From Adiantum capillus-veneris (Eukaryota; Streptophyta; Polypodiopsida; Polypodiales; Pteridaceae): 64,000 nucleotides of DNA. Shown piece after piece: positions 10,690 through 20,407 of this stretch. Within the stretch, counting starts at the first letter, position 1; each line of letters begins with the position of its first letter. The translations under genes and the position numbers were made by a program. The stretch is taken from positions 111,517,977 to 111,581,976 of the forward strand of contig CM043949.1 of assembly GCA_014529385.2 (NCBI GenBank), written 5' to 3'. The notes below the pieces were generated by a model, which worked only from the letters and a program-made list of their open reading frames with translations, did no database searches and was not told the DNA's origin.

Positions 10690-11454
10690 TCAATTGGGTG
10701 TATTAGTTGCGGAGACTCGCCTAGGATATACATTCCTAAAATGTCCTAGCACGTTGCATTCATAGCATCTAAGATCTGCATTTTGAGCTCCGTTTGCTGA
10801 AGCTGAAACTATTAGATGAGTTTGGTGAACTCGGTGAACTTGCCTTTGGTTCCACATCATAGGCCGTCCTCTCCTTCTAGCATTCCTTGTATTTCCATTT
10901 CGTACCCTTTGAGAGTTTGACATCTCTTTAGCTAAGGGTTTAGCTCTTAAAAGAGCATCTCGCAAATTTACAGGCCTCATGGCTTCTAGATGAGTATTTA
11001 AAGGAGCATTTAGTCCTTGGCAGAAACGGGCTACTTGTTGATCTGCGGTCATTGGAGGAGCATAGCGCCTATGAGTTACAAATTTGGAGTAGTATTCTTC
11101 CACTGTAAGATGAAATTGACATGAGTTGAAGAATTCATTCATCTTAAGGGATTCGTGTGCAGGTGGAAGATAACGTTCTTTGACAACATACTTAATATCT
11201 TCCCAAGTTTGAGTGTTTTGAGCTACTTGGTTATCTTTGCAGTGTTGTTTCCACCAAAGCTTGGCATCCACCGTGAGACGAAACATAGCCAACATTGCTT
11301 GGTTATAGGGAGTAGTACCAGCAGCAGCAAAATAATCCTCCATCTCTTCGAGCCACACTTCTGCATCGCGCTCAACTAGGGCTCCTTCCCCTTTGAAAGA
11401 GGGAAGTTTAGCTTGCTTGAGAAGTAGCTTTTTCTCTTGAAGAGATGTGTACAC
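10690..11454 (-). pseudogene. gag: gypsy gag (copy 2)
   Basis: About 254 codons. The capsid region is TPYNQAMLAMFRLTVDAKLWW and KYVVKERYLPPAHESLK; the zinc knuckle is CYECNVLGHFRNVY, with the final Cys replaced by Tyr as in copy 1, and with Val in place of Glu before LGH. The only start in frame is GTG at 11454. It differs from copy 1 by a handful of residues. Confidence 0.88.
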
Positions 11455-11636
11455 CGCACTCTGTGCAATATAGATTAAGTGAAACTTTATTAGATACTCT
11501 AACTTTAATCCACTTTAAGGCAAGACTTGATCAAACAATAATACAAACAAAAGATAATATTAATTCAAACTTTATTTATATACACATTATTTGCTACCAA
11601 GGTTGGTAGTCTTTACATACAAGGATTGTAATGTCT

Positions 11637-12026
11637 CTATATTTTGAGGTTAGTGACTACAACAGGATAGGCTAAAGGATCAAAATAATAAGTTTCTTTT
11701 GACCCTTGAAAGCTACGAGATACACATATGGGTCGAAGCCTACCACCATGGATAAATTTTGTAACTTGGTTATAGACGCATTGAGTCTGAGATATCTTTT
11801 CTCCTCCCAAGGTAATGGTAGCATCCGGATTCTTAGTACCAATGAAAAGATGAACTTCGATGACTTTTAACTCCTCTGCCCATCGAATTTTCTTGAGGTT
11901 GATATCCATGCACCATATCTTGTCACCATCGATGGTATAGATTCCTCCAGATGGACTCCAGTTGATACCCCATCCTCTATGCACCCTTGGAATAGGTGGT
12001 GCAAACACCCTATCCAAAATCATCAT
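11637..12026 (-). CDS. Leader ORF 2 of the gypsy element (copy 2), unknown function
   Basis: The predicted product is identical to that of copy 1 (129 codons; ATG overlaps the preceding TGA as TGATG). It lies 180 bases upstream of the gag frame. No signal peptide, membrane segment or known domain is seen. Identity with copy 1 reflects recent duplication and says nothing about selection. Confidence 0.5.
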   Translation of the reverse strand: MMILDRVFAPPIPRVHRGWGINWSPSGGIYTIDGDKIWCMDINLKKIRWAEELKVIEVHLFIGTKNPDATITLGGEKISQTQCVYNQVTKFIHGGRLRPICVSRSFQGSKETYYFDPLAYPVVVTNLKI

Positions 12027-12208
12027 CACCCTTTTTCAAAATTGATAATTTGGTGCTTGGCATGCATTTTCAAACATGATGGTGAACACCTAGAATTTCT
12101 GGTACGCTGAATGAACATTTTCCTGTACCAGGAAAGTTCAGTCTTCAATACCATATAAAAACTCAAAACAATTTTTCTAGGTTCTTCTATTATTTCAAAC
12201 ATTCGCAT
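12026..12208 (-). CDS. Leader ORF 1 of the gypsy element (copy 2), unknown function
   Basis: 60 codons starting at an ATG 49 bases from the primer site. It differs from copy 1 by Ile to Met and Asn to Lys near the C-terminus (SCLKMHAKHQ). It overlaps leader ORF 2 through TGATG. Confidence 0.4.
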   Translation of the reverse strand: MRMFEIIEEPRKIVLSFYMVLKTELSWYRKMFIQRTRNSRCSPSCLKMHAKHQIINFEKG

Positions 12209-12257
12209 CCTTCAATATCCAAACATCAATCTAAAAATCTCCCCAAGCTTTAACTTA

Positions 12258-12270
12258 GGCTCTGATACCA
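12258..12270 (-). other. Primer binding site (initiator Met tRNA), copy 2
   Basis: Minus-strand TGGTATCAGAGCC, one base from the end of LTR B. Confidence 0.93.
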
Positions 12271-13904
12271 GTGTGAGGTCCCTGCCCCTTTTTGAGAGGA
12301 GCGGAGTACCTTTGATAGGTCTCCAATCCTGGAAAAGAAAAACCAACGGACATTGCCTTAGCTACTACGTAGCTACGGGCATGAACTGTTAGTGAAGGAT
12401 TGGTCCTATCTCACTATGGCGGAGCGTGACCACCATAACCCTATCTAAAACTATCTATAATCAATTATACCTAACATTATAAATCTTAGAGTGATCAACC
12501 TGTGTGCTTTTTTCTCCTTGTTTCAGAAGAACAGCCGCCAAGGTTTTTCTCTTTTAAGATTTATGACTTAAAAAAAATAATTTCTAGCATTGGAATGTTA
12601 CCCGACTCATCGGGTCCACCCGTCCATAGAATGATACCGTAGGGGGATCATTCTCTCACTTTCCACACCGCACTCACCCTTCTTTTGTTATCTAATTACT
12701 ACCACACTGTTTAAGCATACATGTTCCTTTACTTTATTTATGATACTGGTTCGTTAAAACAGCCCTTCAAACAGTATGACAAAGAATAGTCAAACAAGAT
12801 GTCATTCAATTTGAAACCAACAACCCTTGGATTAGGTTCACTCAAGAATCTCTACTGGCGCTATTATGTCTGATCGGTATATACATTATTTATAAAAACC
12901 CTTGTCCTCATGAGCGTCCCATACCGCTCGACAAGTACTCGTTGTGCTAATCTGGACGTACTCCCGTCACAGCAACAACGGTGCCAATCTGGGCGTCATC
13001 CTTACGCCACGGCAAAACAAAACTGTAGTATCCAGCTGGGCTAATCTGGGTGTACTCCCACCATAGCATTAGCGGTGCCATCCTAGGCGGCATCTCAGGC
13101 CTCGACAACTGCCACATAATACCAGCCCTAATAAGTAGAGACGCTTGAGAGAAACCATACCGAAGGTTTTGGACAAACATTCTTTCCTATAGCAACCAGT
13201 TTAACCAGACAATCTTTCCTACTTGTAAAACATATGCCGAGTTTCTTGGGGTTAAGCCCCGTGGTTTCGGTCCGTGTTTTCTTTTCATAAGGTAAATAAT
13301 ATATTACTATGGTCTCGCATATGCAATGATGCATAACTTGAACTACAATACTAACGTGTACCATAGCTCCGATTGGTCTGATTGGTGGAAACATAACATG
13401 TTCCGCAGGAGTTCAACCCTTACTTGTACCAGCTTCATGATCATTAGCGCCTTGGTTTCGAGCATGCTTTGGGGCCTTTTTTTTTGTACTACACTTATGT
13501 TATACACTTAGAACTTTAAATTGGTCAATTTCCCTAGTAATCTCTTGTTTGCAAAGAGAGTTTGTAATTTGAACCCTCGCCAACTCTGATTCACACTTAT
13601 TGTTGTTGTTTTACATCTAATTTCTATTTTCTAATCATAATTAATCAAACATTAAGTGTGTAAACTATGAGTGAAAGTTTAGGAATGCATTACTTTTATG
13701 CTTCACATTTCTAATCCAATTCTAACTTCAATTTCCATACTTCAACTAAATCAATTTTTAGTATTATTCAAAATTCTACTTAATCTAATGGACAATAAAA
13801 TTGGTGAATGAGAATTTCATCATGTATAATAAGAATATGATGAGTTCTCTTATGTATTAACTTTCAATTAACAATGTATAAGTTAATAGTGAAGATGTAC
13901 TAAC

Positions 13905-14525
13905 TAGAGAGAGTAGGTATACTTAGAGAGATTAGAGTAAGAGAAAACATACACATACATCTTTTCTAAAGTTAATTGAATCGTACTATCCATTAGAAAG
14001 ATTAGAGTAAAAGAGAACACACACATCCTTTTCTAAAGCTACTTGAATCTTACTAATCTATGAGAAGATTAGAGTAAAAGAGAACACACACACACACACA
14101 TATCTTTCTTAAAGCTAATTGAATCTTACTAATCCATTAGAGATTAGAGTAATAGATAACACACACACACACACATAGCTGATTGAATCTTACTAATCTA
14201 TTAGAGAAATTAGAGTAAGAGATAGCACACATACACACATATCCTTCTTAAAACTAATTGAATCTTACTAATCTATTAGAGAGATAAGAGTAAGAGATAG
14301 CACACACACACACATAGCTAATTGAATCTTACTAATCTATTAGAGAGATTAGAGTAAGAGATAGCACACACACACACACATAGCTGATTGAATCTTACTA
14401 ATCTATTAGAGAAATTAGAGTAAGAGATAGCACACATACACACATATCTTTCTTAAAACTAATGGAAACTTACTAATCTATTAGAGAGATTAGAGTAAGA
14501 GATAGCACACATACATCATTCCTAA
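13905..14525. repeat. CA-bearing minisatellite in LTR B
   Basis: Same repeat family as in LTR A, but unit order and variants match LTR C, for example AATCGTACTATCCATTAGAAAG and a unit with GAGATAAGAG. Confidence 0.88.
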
Positions 14526-14691
14526 AGTTAATTAAATGCTCAATTAATACGCACCTTATTAGTCCACTAGAGTTTTTGCTCTCTTAGTGGTTTGTGGACG
14601 CCTTCTCTCTAAGAGAAGTGACAGCACTTCGTGAGCGCTATAGAGGCAATCTCTATGTCTAAAGTGTGAGCATGGATGCTCTTTTTATAGC

Positions 14692-14699
14692 AGAAAAGA
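14692..14699 (-). promoter_or_regulatory. TATA box of LTR B
   Basis: Minus-strand TATAAAAA in a GC-flanked context equivalent to 6539-6546 in LTR A. Confidence 0.6.
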
Positions 14700-15326
14700 A
14701 AACGTCCAACTTTTTCTTTTTTCCCCAAAAAAAAAATATTTTTTAAAAATATTATTTTAAAAAAAAAATATATTTTTTCCCCAAAAATCATACACGCGTT
14801 TTTGGTACCCGCTCACTAAGATTAGTCAAGACTAGCCTCACTAAGATTTGCCACACAGTCCCCGCTCACTAAGATTAGTCAAGACTAGCCTCTCCTTTTC
14901 ATGTGACAGTGTGTCCCACTTTGTCCCCTCCTATGTGAGTCCAGGTGAGTCCGTTTGCCTTCATTTGTCATCCCTGTGTATTCTTTTGTCTTTATAATTA
15001 TTTTACTTATTTTTTTAATGATAATTTACTTTACATTTTTAAGTTAAACTTTACACTCTTATATTAACTTTACACTAGTAAAAGAAAATTCTATAATCAA
15101 TAAATAAGTCTTGCAATAAGTTAATTAGTGATTCATATAGCTAAACATGTCAAAATTTTGTAGCGTAAATTTTAAATTCTAGGTTTTCTCAACTTACGAT
15201 TCATAATTTGAACTTGAATATCTTAAATAATGAGTGATAGTTAAAAATTCAAATGCGTAATAGAGCTTATGTGAAATTTGAAAGTAAAGACCTTACAATC
15301 TCCCCAACTTAGAATTTGAGATGTCC

Positions 15327-15701
15327 TCATCTCAAGAATAGTGAAGGGTAATCCTTAAGAAGGGATGTCTCATCTTCCCAAGTAGCATCTTCTATAGGGA
15401 AATCCTTCAATAAGATAAGATGTTCTTTGATGGATCTATTCCTAAGCTTTCTCTCCCGAGTTTCTAGGATAGTATCAGGTTGGAGTTGTAGAACATCTTG
15501 AGCAGGTAAAATGATTTGCTCATCATCAAGGACATAATCAGGGTTATATACATAGGGTTTTAACAGACTTACATGAAATACATCATGCACTTTGATATGA
15601 GAAGGGTGTTTTAGTCTATAAGCTTGATCACTTACAACCTTGATTATTTCGTAAGGTCCACAATATCGGTAGCTAAGCTTCTTATACCTTCTGAAAGACA
15701 A
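15327..15701 (-). pseudogene. pol: gypsy integrase C-terminus with chromodomain (copy 3)
   Basis: GPYEIIKVVSDQAYRLKHP, HVSLLKPYVYNPDYV, and the chromodomain-like DTILETRERKLRNRSIKEHL with FPIEDATWEDETSLL. It retains Arg where copy 2 has Gln in ETRERK. Separated from the integrase core by a small indel at about 15720. Confidence 0.88.
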
Positions 15702-15722
15702 ACTGCTCTTTTTGGGTTTTAC

Positions 15723-16724
15723 TCATAAGAAAAATTTGTCATCTTCGTTGAAAATCCGATCCGATCTTTTTAAGTCGGAGTACTTCTTTTGTCGATCTTG
15801 AGCCGCTTGAATATCCCTTCGAATAGCTTTGGTTTGAGGTTCCATTTCTTCAAGCATTTTCTTTGAAGCTTCTACCCTTATAGTGGCGTCAGAAAAGTTA
15901 AGAGGTGATAAACATTCTTGACCATAAAGAGCATTAAAAGGTGTCATTCCAATACTTCTATGAGTAGAGGAATTGTATGCATACTCTACCAAGGGTAGGT
16001 ATTGAATCCACTTGCGAGGTTCTCTATTGCAGTAAGCTCTGAGAATGTCTTCAATTACTTGATTAACTCTTTCAGTTTGGCCATCAGTTTGAGGATGATA
16101 AGCAATACTAAAACATAATTGGGTTCCAATAGCTTGAAACAATGATACCCAAAACATTGAAGTAAACTTGGCATCACAATCACTGACAATCCTCTTGGGT
16201 AAACCATGAATTCTGAAAACATCCTTCACAAACAGACGAGCAATATCTGAAGCTGTAAAGGTTGTATTGATTGGGATTAAGTGAGCCACTTTAGTAAGCA
16301 AGTCGACTATGACCATGATTGAATCATAGCCAGCTTGGAGAGAAGGAAACCCGGTGATAAAGTCCATGCTAATACATTCCCATTTCATTTGGGGAATATC
16401 TAAAGGATGTAATTTACATGGCATCTTTAGTCTTTCTGCCTTAATCCTTTGACAAGACAAACACTGCTTGACATAGCGAAGGACATCACCCTTCATACCT
16501 TGCCAATAGTAACTTCTGCGAATTGCATTGAGAGTTTTGGCATAACCTGAATGTCCTAAAGTTGGGCCATCATGTGCTTCATATAGGATAGCATTCCTTA
16601 GGGTAGAATCCTTAGGTATGCATAGTCGATTCCTATAGTAAATTTTCCCATCTTCTAAGGAGTAATGTAGAGGTTTAGGCTGATTTGATGATACCCTCTC
16701 TTCACGTAGGATACTAGCAAGCAT
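15723..16724 (-). pseudogene. pol: gypsy integrase zinc domain and full catalytic core (copy 3)
   Basis: 333 codons with HHCC (HDGPTLGHSGY ... CLSCQRI) and all three DDE residues: SMDFITGFPS, VSDCDAKFTS and the Glu of TDGQTERVNQ. It is the most complete integrase in the window. The first Met (16724) is internal; the frame is broken from RNase H upstream near 16770 (stop in the stretch before SDAAV) and from the C-terminal module downstream. Confidence 0.9.
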
Positions 16725-16779
16725 CTGGTAATCTGCATCTCTGACTGCAACATCCGAGACCTTGTCTCAAATAGGGTTG

Positions 16780-17685
16780 TTAGCCATGGAAATTGCCCCC
16801 TAGAAAAGCTTTACAGCTTAGGGCATCTGCCACAACATTATCCTTACCTGGTCTAAATTTAATATCAAAATCATATTCGTGCATGAGCTCTATCCATCTC
16901 CTCTGTCTTATGTTAAGGTTAGGTTGGGTAAAAATCCACTTAAGGCTCTTGTGATCTGATACCAAAAACTGGAATTTGCGTCCCAATAGATAATGTCTCC
17001 ATAGCTTGAGGGCATGAATAACTGCTAGAAATTCTAAATCATGTGTAGCATAATTCACTTCATGAATCCTAAGCTTCCGAGAAGTATAAGCTACAAACCT
17101 TCCTTCTTGAGTAAGGACTCCTCCTAATCCATGGTTACTAGCATCTGTGATCACCTTGAATTCTTGGCTGAAATCTGGAAGTTTTAAGAGAGGTTCTGAA
17201 GCAAGATACTCCTTAAGCTGTTTGAAGCAAGATTCATGTTTTTCTTCCAAAAGTATCGTAGCTCCTTTCTTTAGCAAGTCGGTTAGTGGTGCACCTTTAA
17301 GAGCATAGTCCTTTACAAAGATCTTGTACCACCCTGTGATACCTAAGAACCCTCTTACTTCAGTTTGTGAAGTGGGTTGAGGCCATTCCACAATATCTTT
17401 GACTTTGTCAGGGTCAACAGAGACTCCTTTAGGTGAAATGATAAACCCTAAGTAACGGACCTTAAGGGTAAAGAAGGTACATTTGCTCTTCTTTGCATAC
17501 AACTTATTTTGGCGTAAAAGCTCTAACACTTTCCTAACATTTCCTTCATGCTCTTCCTCTGATTTGGAATAAATTAAGATATCTTCAAAGAATACTAGGA
17601 CAAAATCGTCCAAGAATTCTCTAAAGATATCGTGCATCAGACGATTGAAATTTGTAGGAGCATTCATAAGTCCTAAAGCCATCAC
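16780..17685 (-). pseudogene. pol: gypsy RT palm/thumb and RNase H (copy 3)
   Basis: RT block 4 onward: [17 protein letters not shown], then [16 protein letters not shown]. The catalytic pair that reads FFDD in copies 1 and 2 is FFED here, so one metal-binding Asp is replaced by Glu. VLELLRQNKLYAKK is intact where copies 1 and 2 have a stop. RNase H follows (FKVITDASNHGLGGVLTQ, SDHKSLKWIF). Confidence 0.88.
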
Positions 17686-17769
17686 TGTAAATTTGTAATG
17701 ACCATAACGAGTGTTGAAAGCTGTTTTGGAGATATCAGCCTCCTGGATTCGAATTTAATGATAGCCAGA

Positions 17770-18372
17770 TCAAAGATCAATCTTCGTGAATATTTTGGCT
17801 CCATCTAATCCATCCAGCATCTCATCAATACTAGGAATTGGATATTTATTCTTGATGGTAACCTGATTTAAGCCCCTATAATCTATGCAAAGTCGAAGAG
17901 AGCCATCCTTTTTCTTTTGGAAGAGAACAGGTGCACCCCATGGAGATGTACTAGGTCGGATAAACCCTTGCTCAATCAACTGCCTGAGCTGCTCCTTGAG
18001 ATCTATAGCCTTTGCAAGTGACATCTTGTACGACGCTCTTGAGACAGGTTCACTACCTGGAAAAATTTTGATTTCATGGTCTACCTCCCTAGGTGGTGGT
18101 AGTTCAGAAAGTTCAGCGGGGAAAACATCCAAAACTTCTTCTAGCCACATTGGTTCAGGGTTGGAAGAAGTTTTTTCTACTTTGTTTAGCTTGACTACAA
18201 AAATTTGTTGACCCTTGCGTAACCCTTTCAAAAGACGATTAGCTTTGACCAAGTAAGCTTTTGGTCGTCCATTCTGGCCTTGAATAGTGACTTCTTGACC
18301 TTGGTTGTCCACAAAAGTAACACTTCCTTGGGCACAATGGATATTGGCATTATGACTGGCTAACCAATCCAT
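17770..18372 (-). pseudogene. pol: gypsy protease end, linker and RT N-terminus (copy 3)
   Basis: Reads without break from [14 protein letters not shown] of protease through [10 protein letters not shown], an acidic linker ([22 protein letters not shown]) and RT block 1-2 ([20 protein letters not shown]), ending at the TGA (17770-17772) found in all copies before SGYHQ. It shows that protease and RT were one frame in the ancestor. Confidence 0.88.
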
Positions 18373-18752
18373 TCCAAGAATTCATCATAGATTCCTATAG
18401 GTAAGGTTCGAAAAGTAGTAGAAGTAGAGGATTCTCCCAACTTGAAATCTATTTTTCCAACAGTGTATTGAGATAACACCTCCTTTCCATTGGCTAATTC
18501 AACTCTCATCTTTCTTGCAGGGTGTTGATTAAGTCCTAACTTCCTTAAACATTTAGGTGACAAGAAAGAATGAGTACTACCACAATCAATAAGAAGCTCA
18601 AATGTTTCACCTTGGTGATTTGCATGTGTTTGAATGACAGCATATTGTTGTCTTGCTCTTGGGTTATCAATTGCAGCATGTAGAGTTGCTCTTTCTTCTT
18701 GTTCTTCTCCCAATGTTGGTTCTCCTATGATAGCATTGACTCTGGCAGCCAT
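18360..18752 (-). pseudogene. pol: gypsy gag-pol linker and protease N-part (copy 3)
   Basis: Contains LIDCGSTHSFLSPK. A small deletion near 18385 (TTCATCATAG where copies 1 and 2 have TTCCGTCATAG) shifts the frame just before the DGILGMDW loop, so protease is split. Two TGA codons (18768-18770, 18774-18776) precede it in the Arg-Gly-rich linker. Confidence 0.85.
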
Positions 18753-18839
18753 TCCGCGCCCTCGACCTCATCCTCATCCTCCATTTCTTCCTCCATTATT
18801 TATTATTTGGCCTCGTCCTCTAGCTCGATTGGGTGTATT

Positions 18840-19588
18840 AGTTGCGGAGACTCGTCCAGACATACATTCCTGAAATGTCCTAGATCGTTGCATTCATAGC
18901 ATCTAAGAGCTGCATTTTGAGCTCCGTTTGCTGAAGCTGCAACTATTGGATGAGTTTGGTGAACTCAGTGAACTTGCCTTTGGCTCCACATCATAGGCTG
19001 TCCTCTCCTTGTAGCATTCCTTGTATTTCCATTCCGTACCCTTTGAGAGTTTGGCATCTCTTTAGCTAAGGGTTTAGCTCTTAAAAGAGCATCTTGCAAA
19101 TTTACAGGCCTCATGGCTTCTAGACGAGTATTTAAAGGAGCATTTAGCCCTTGGCAGAAACGGGCTACTTGTTGATCTGCGGTCATTGGAGCAGCATAGC
19201 GCCTAAGAGTTACAAATTTGGAGTAGTATTCTTCCACTGTAAGATGAAACTGATGTAAGTTGAAGAATTCATTCTTCTTAAGGGATTCGTGTGCAAGTGG
19301 AAGATAACGTTCTTTGATAACATACTTAATATCTTCCCAAGTTTGAGTGTTTTGAGCTACTAGGTTATCTTTGCAGCGTTGTTTTCACCAAAGCTTGGCA
19401 TCCCCCGTGAGACGAAACATAGCCAACATTGCTTGGTTATCGGGAGTAGTACCAGCAGCAGCAAAATAATCCTCCATCCCTTCGAGCCACACTTCTACAT
19501 CGCGCTCAACGAGGGCTCCTTTCCCTTTAAAAGAGGGAAGTTTAGCTTGATTGAGAAGTAGCTTTTTCTCTTGAAGAGATGTGTACAC
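18840..19588 (-). pseudogene. gag: gypsy gag (copy 3), three fragments
   Basis: Open pieces at 19588-19385 and 19237-18965, then the zinc-knuckle region at about 18905-18860. The first piece ends where TGG (Trp of KLWW) has become TGA; the second ends at a TGA that replaces CGA. The knuckle reads CYECNDLGHFRNVC with all four ligands present, unlike copies 1 and 2. A small indel follows it. Confidence 0.86.
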
Positions 19589-19770
19589 CGCACTCTGTGC
19601 AATATAGATTAAGTGAAACTTTATTGGATACTCTAACTTTACTCCACTTTAAGGCAAGACTTGATCAGACAATAATACAAACAAAACGTAATATTAATCC
19701 AAACTTTATTTATATACACATTATTTGCTATCAAGGTTGGTAGTCTTTACATACAAGGATTGTAATGTCT

Positions 19771-20163
19771 CTATATTTTGAGTTTAGTGACTACAAAAGG
19801 ATAGGCTAAAGGATCAAAATAATAAGTTTCTTTTGACCCTTGAAAGCTACGAGATACACATATGGGTCGAAGCCTACCACCATGGATAACTTTTGTAACT
19901 TGGTTATAGACCCATTGAGTCTGAGATATCTTTTCTCCTCCCAAGGTAATAATGGTAGCATCCGGATTCTTAGTACCAATGAAAAGATGAACTTCGATGA
20001 CTTTTAACTCCTCTGCCCATCGAAGTTTCTTGAGGTTGGTATCCGTGCACCATATCTTGTCACCATCGATGGTATAGATTCCTCCAGATGGACTCCTGTT
20101 GATACCCCATCCTCTATGCACCCTTGGAATAGGTGGTGTAAACACCCTATCCAAAATCATCAT
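19771..20163 (-). CDS. Leader ORF 2 of the gypsy element (copy 3), unknown function
   Basis: 130-codon version of the leader frame: nine base substitutions relative to copy 2, all changing an amino acid, plus one inserted Ile codon (ATIITLGG). The open frame survives, including the in-frame indel, but the lack of silent changes does not support purifying selection. Unknown function. Confidence 0.5.
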   Translation of the reverse strand: MMILDRVFTPPIPRVHRGWGINRSPSGGIYTIDGDKIWCTDTNLKKLRWAEELKVIEVHLFIGTKNPDATIITLGGEKISQTQWVYNQVTKVIHGGRLRPICVSRSFQGSKETYYFDPLAYPFVVTKLKI

Positions 20164-20345
20164 CACCCTTTTTCAAAATTGATAATTTGGTGATTGGCAT
20201 GAATTTTCAAACATGATGGTGAACACCTGGAATTCCAGGTAGGCATAATGAACATTTTCCTGTACCAGGAAAGTTCAGTCTTCAATACCATATAAAAACT
20301 CAAAACAATTTTTCTAGGTTCTTCTATTATTTCAAACATTCGCAT
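20163..20345 (-). CDS. Leader ORF 1 of the gypsy element (copy 3), unknown function
   Basis: 60 codons, ATG 49 bases after the primer site, same length as in copies 1 and 2 with a few changes (KMFIMPTWNSRC). TGATG overlap with leader ORF 2 is retained. Confidence 0.4.
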   Translation of the reverse strand: MRMFEIIEEPRKIVLSFYMVLKTELSWYRKMFIMPTWNSRCSPSCLKIHANHQIINFEKG

Positions 20346-20394
20346 CCTTCAATATCCAAACATCAATCTAAAAATCTCCCCAAGCTTTAACCTA

Positions 20395-20407
20395 GGCTCT
20401 GATACCA
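20395..20407 (-). other. Primer binding site (initiator Met tRNA), copy 3
   Basis: Minus-strand TGGTATCAGAGCC, one base from the end of LTR C. Confidence 0.93.

Larger units (their letters stand above)
7167..12271 (-). mobile_element. Ty3/gypsy chromovirus, complete internal region copy 2
   Basis: The only internal region of the gypsy elements fully bracketed by two near-identical landmarks in this window besides copy 3: polypurine tract (7167-7180), integrase C-terminus with chromodomain, integrase, RNase H, RT, protease, gag, two leader ORFs, primer site (12258-12270). Length is 5105 bp. Gag-pol is broken by several stops, so it is not autonomous. Confidence 0.93.
12272..15297 (-). repeat. 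gypsy LTR B (about 3026 bp), recombinant
   Basis: Shared by internal copies 2 and 3. From 12272 to about 13767 it matches LTR A against LTR C at dozens of sites (for example the GTAGGGGGATC block where C has GTCCGGGTATA). From 13810 on it matches LTR C against A, including the whole minisatellite and TGGTTTGTGGACGCC. The junction lies inside an identical 42-bp stretch. A local rearrangement at 14811-14890 duplicates a 27-bp segment and lacks a stretch of about 50 bp that A and C retain. Confidence 0.92.
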
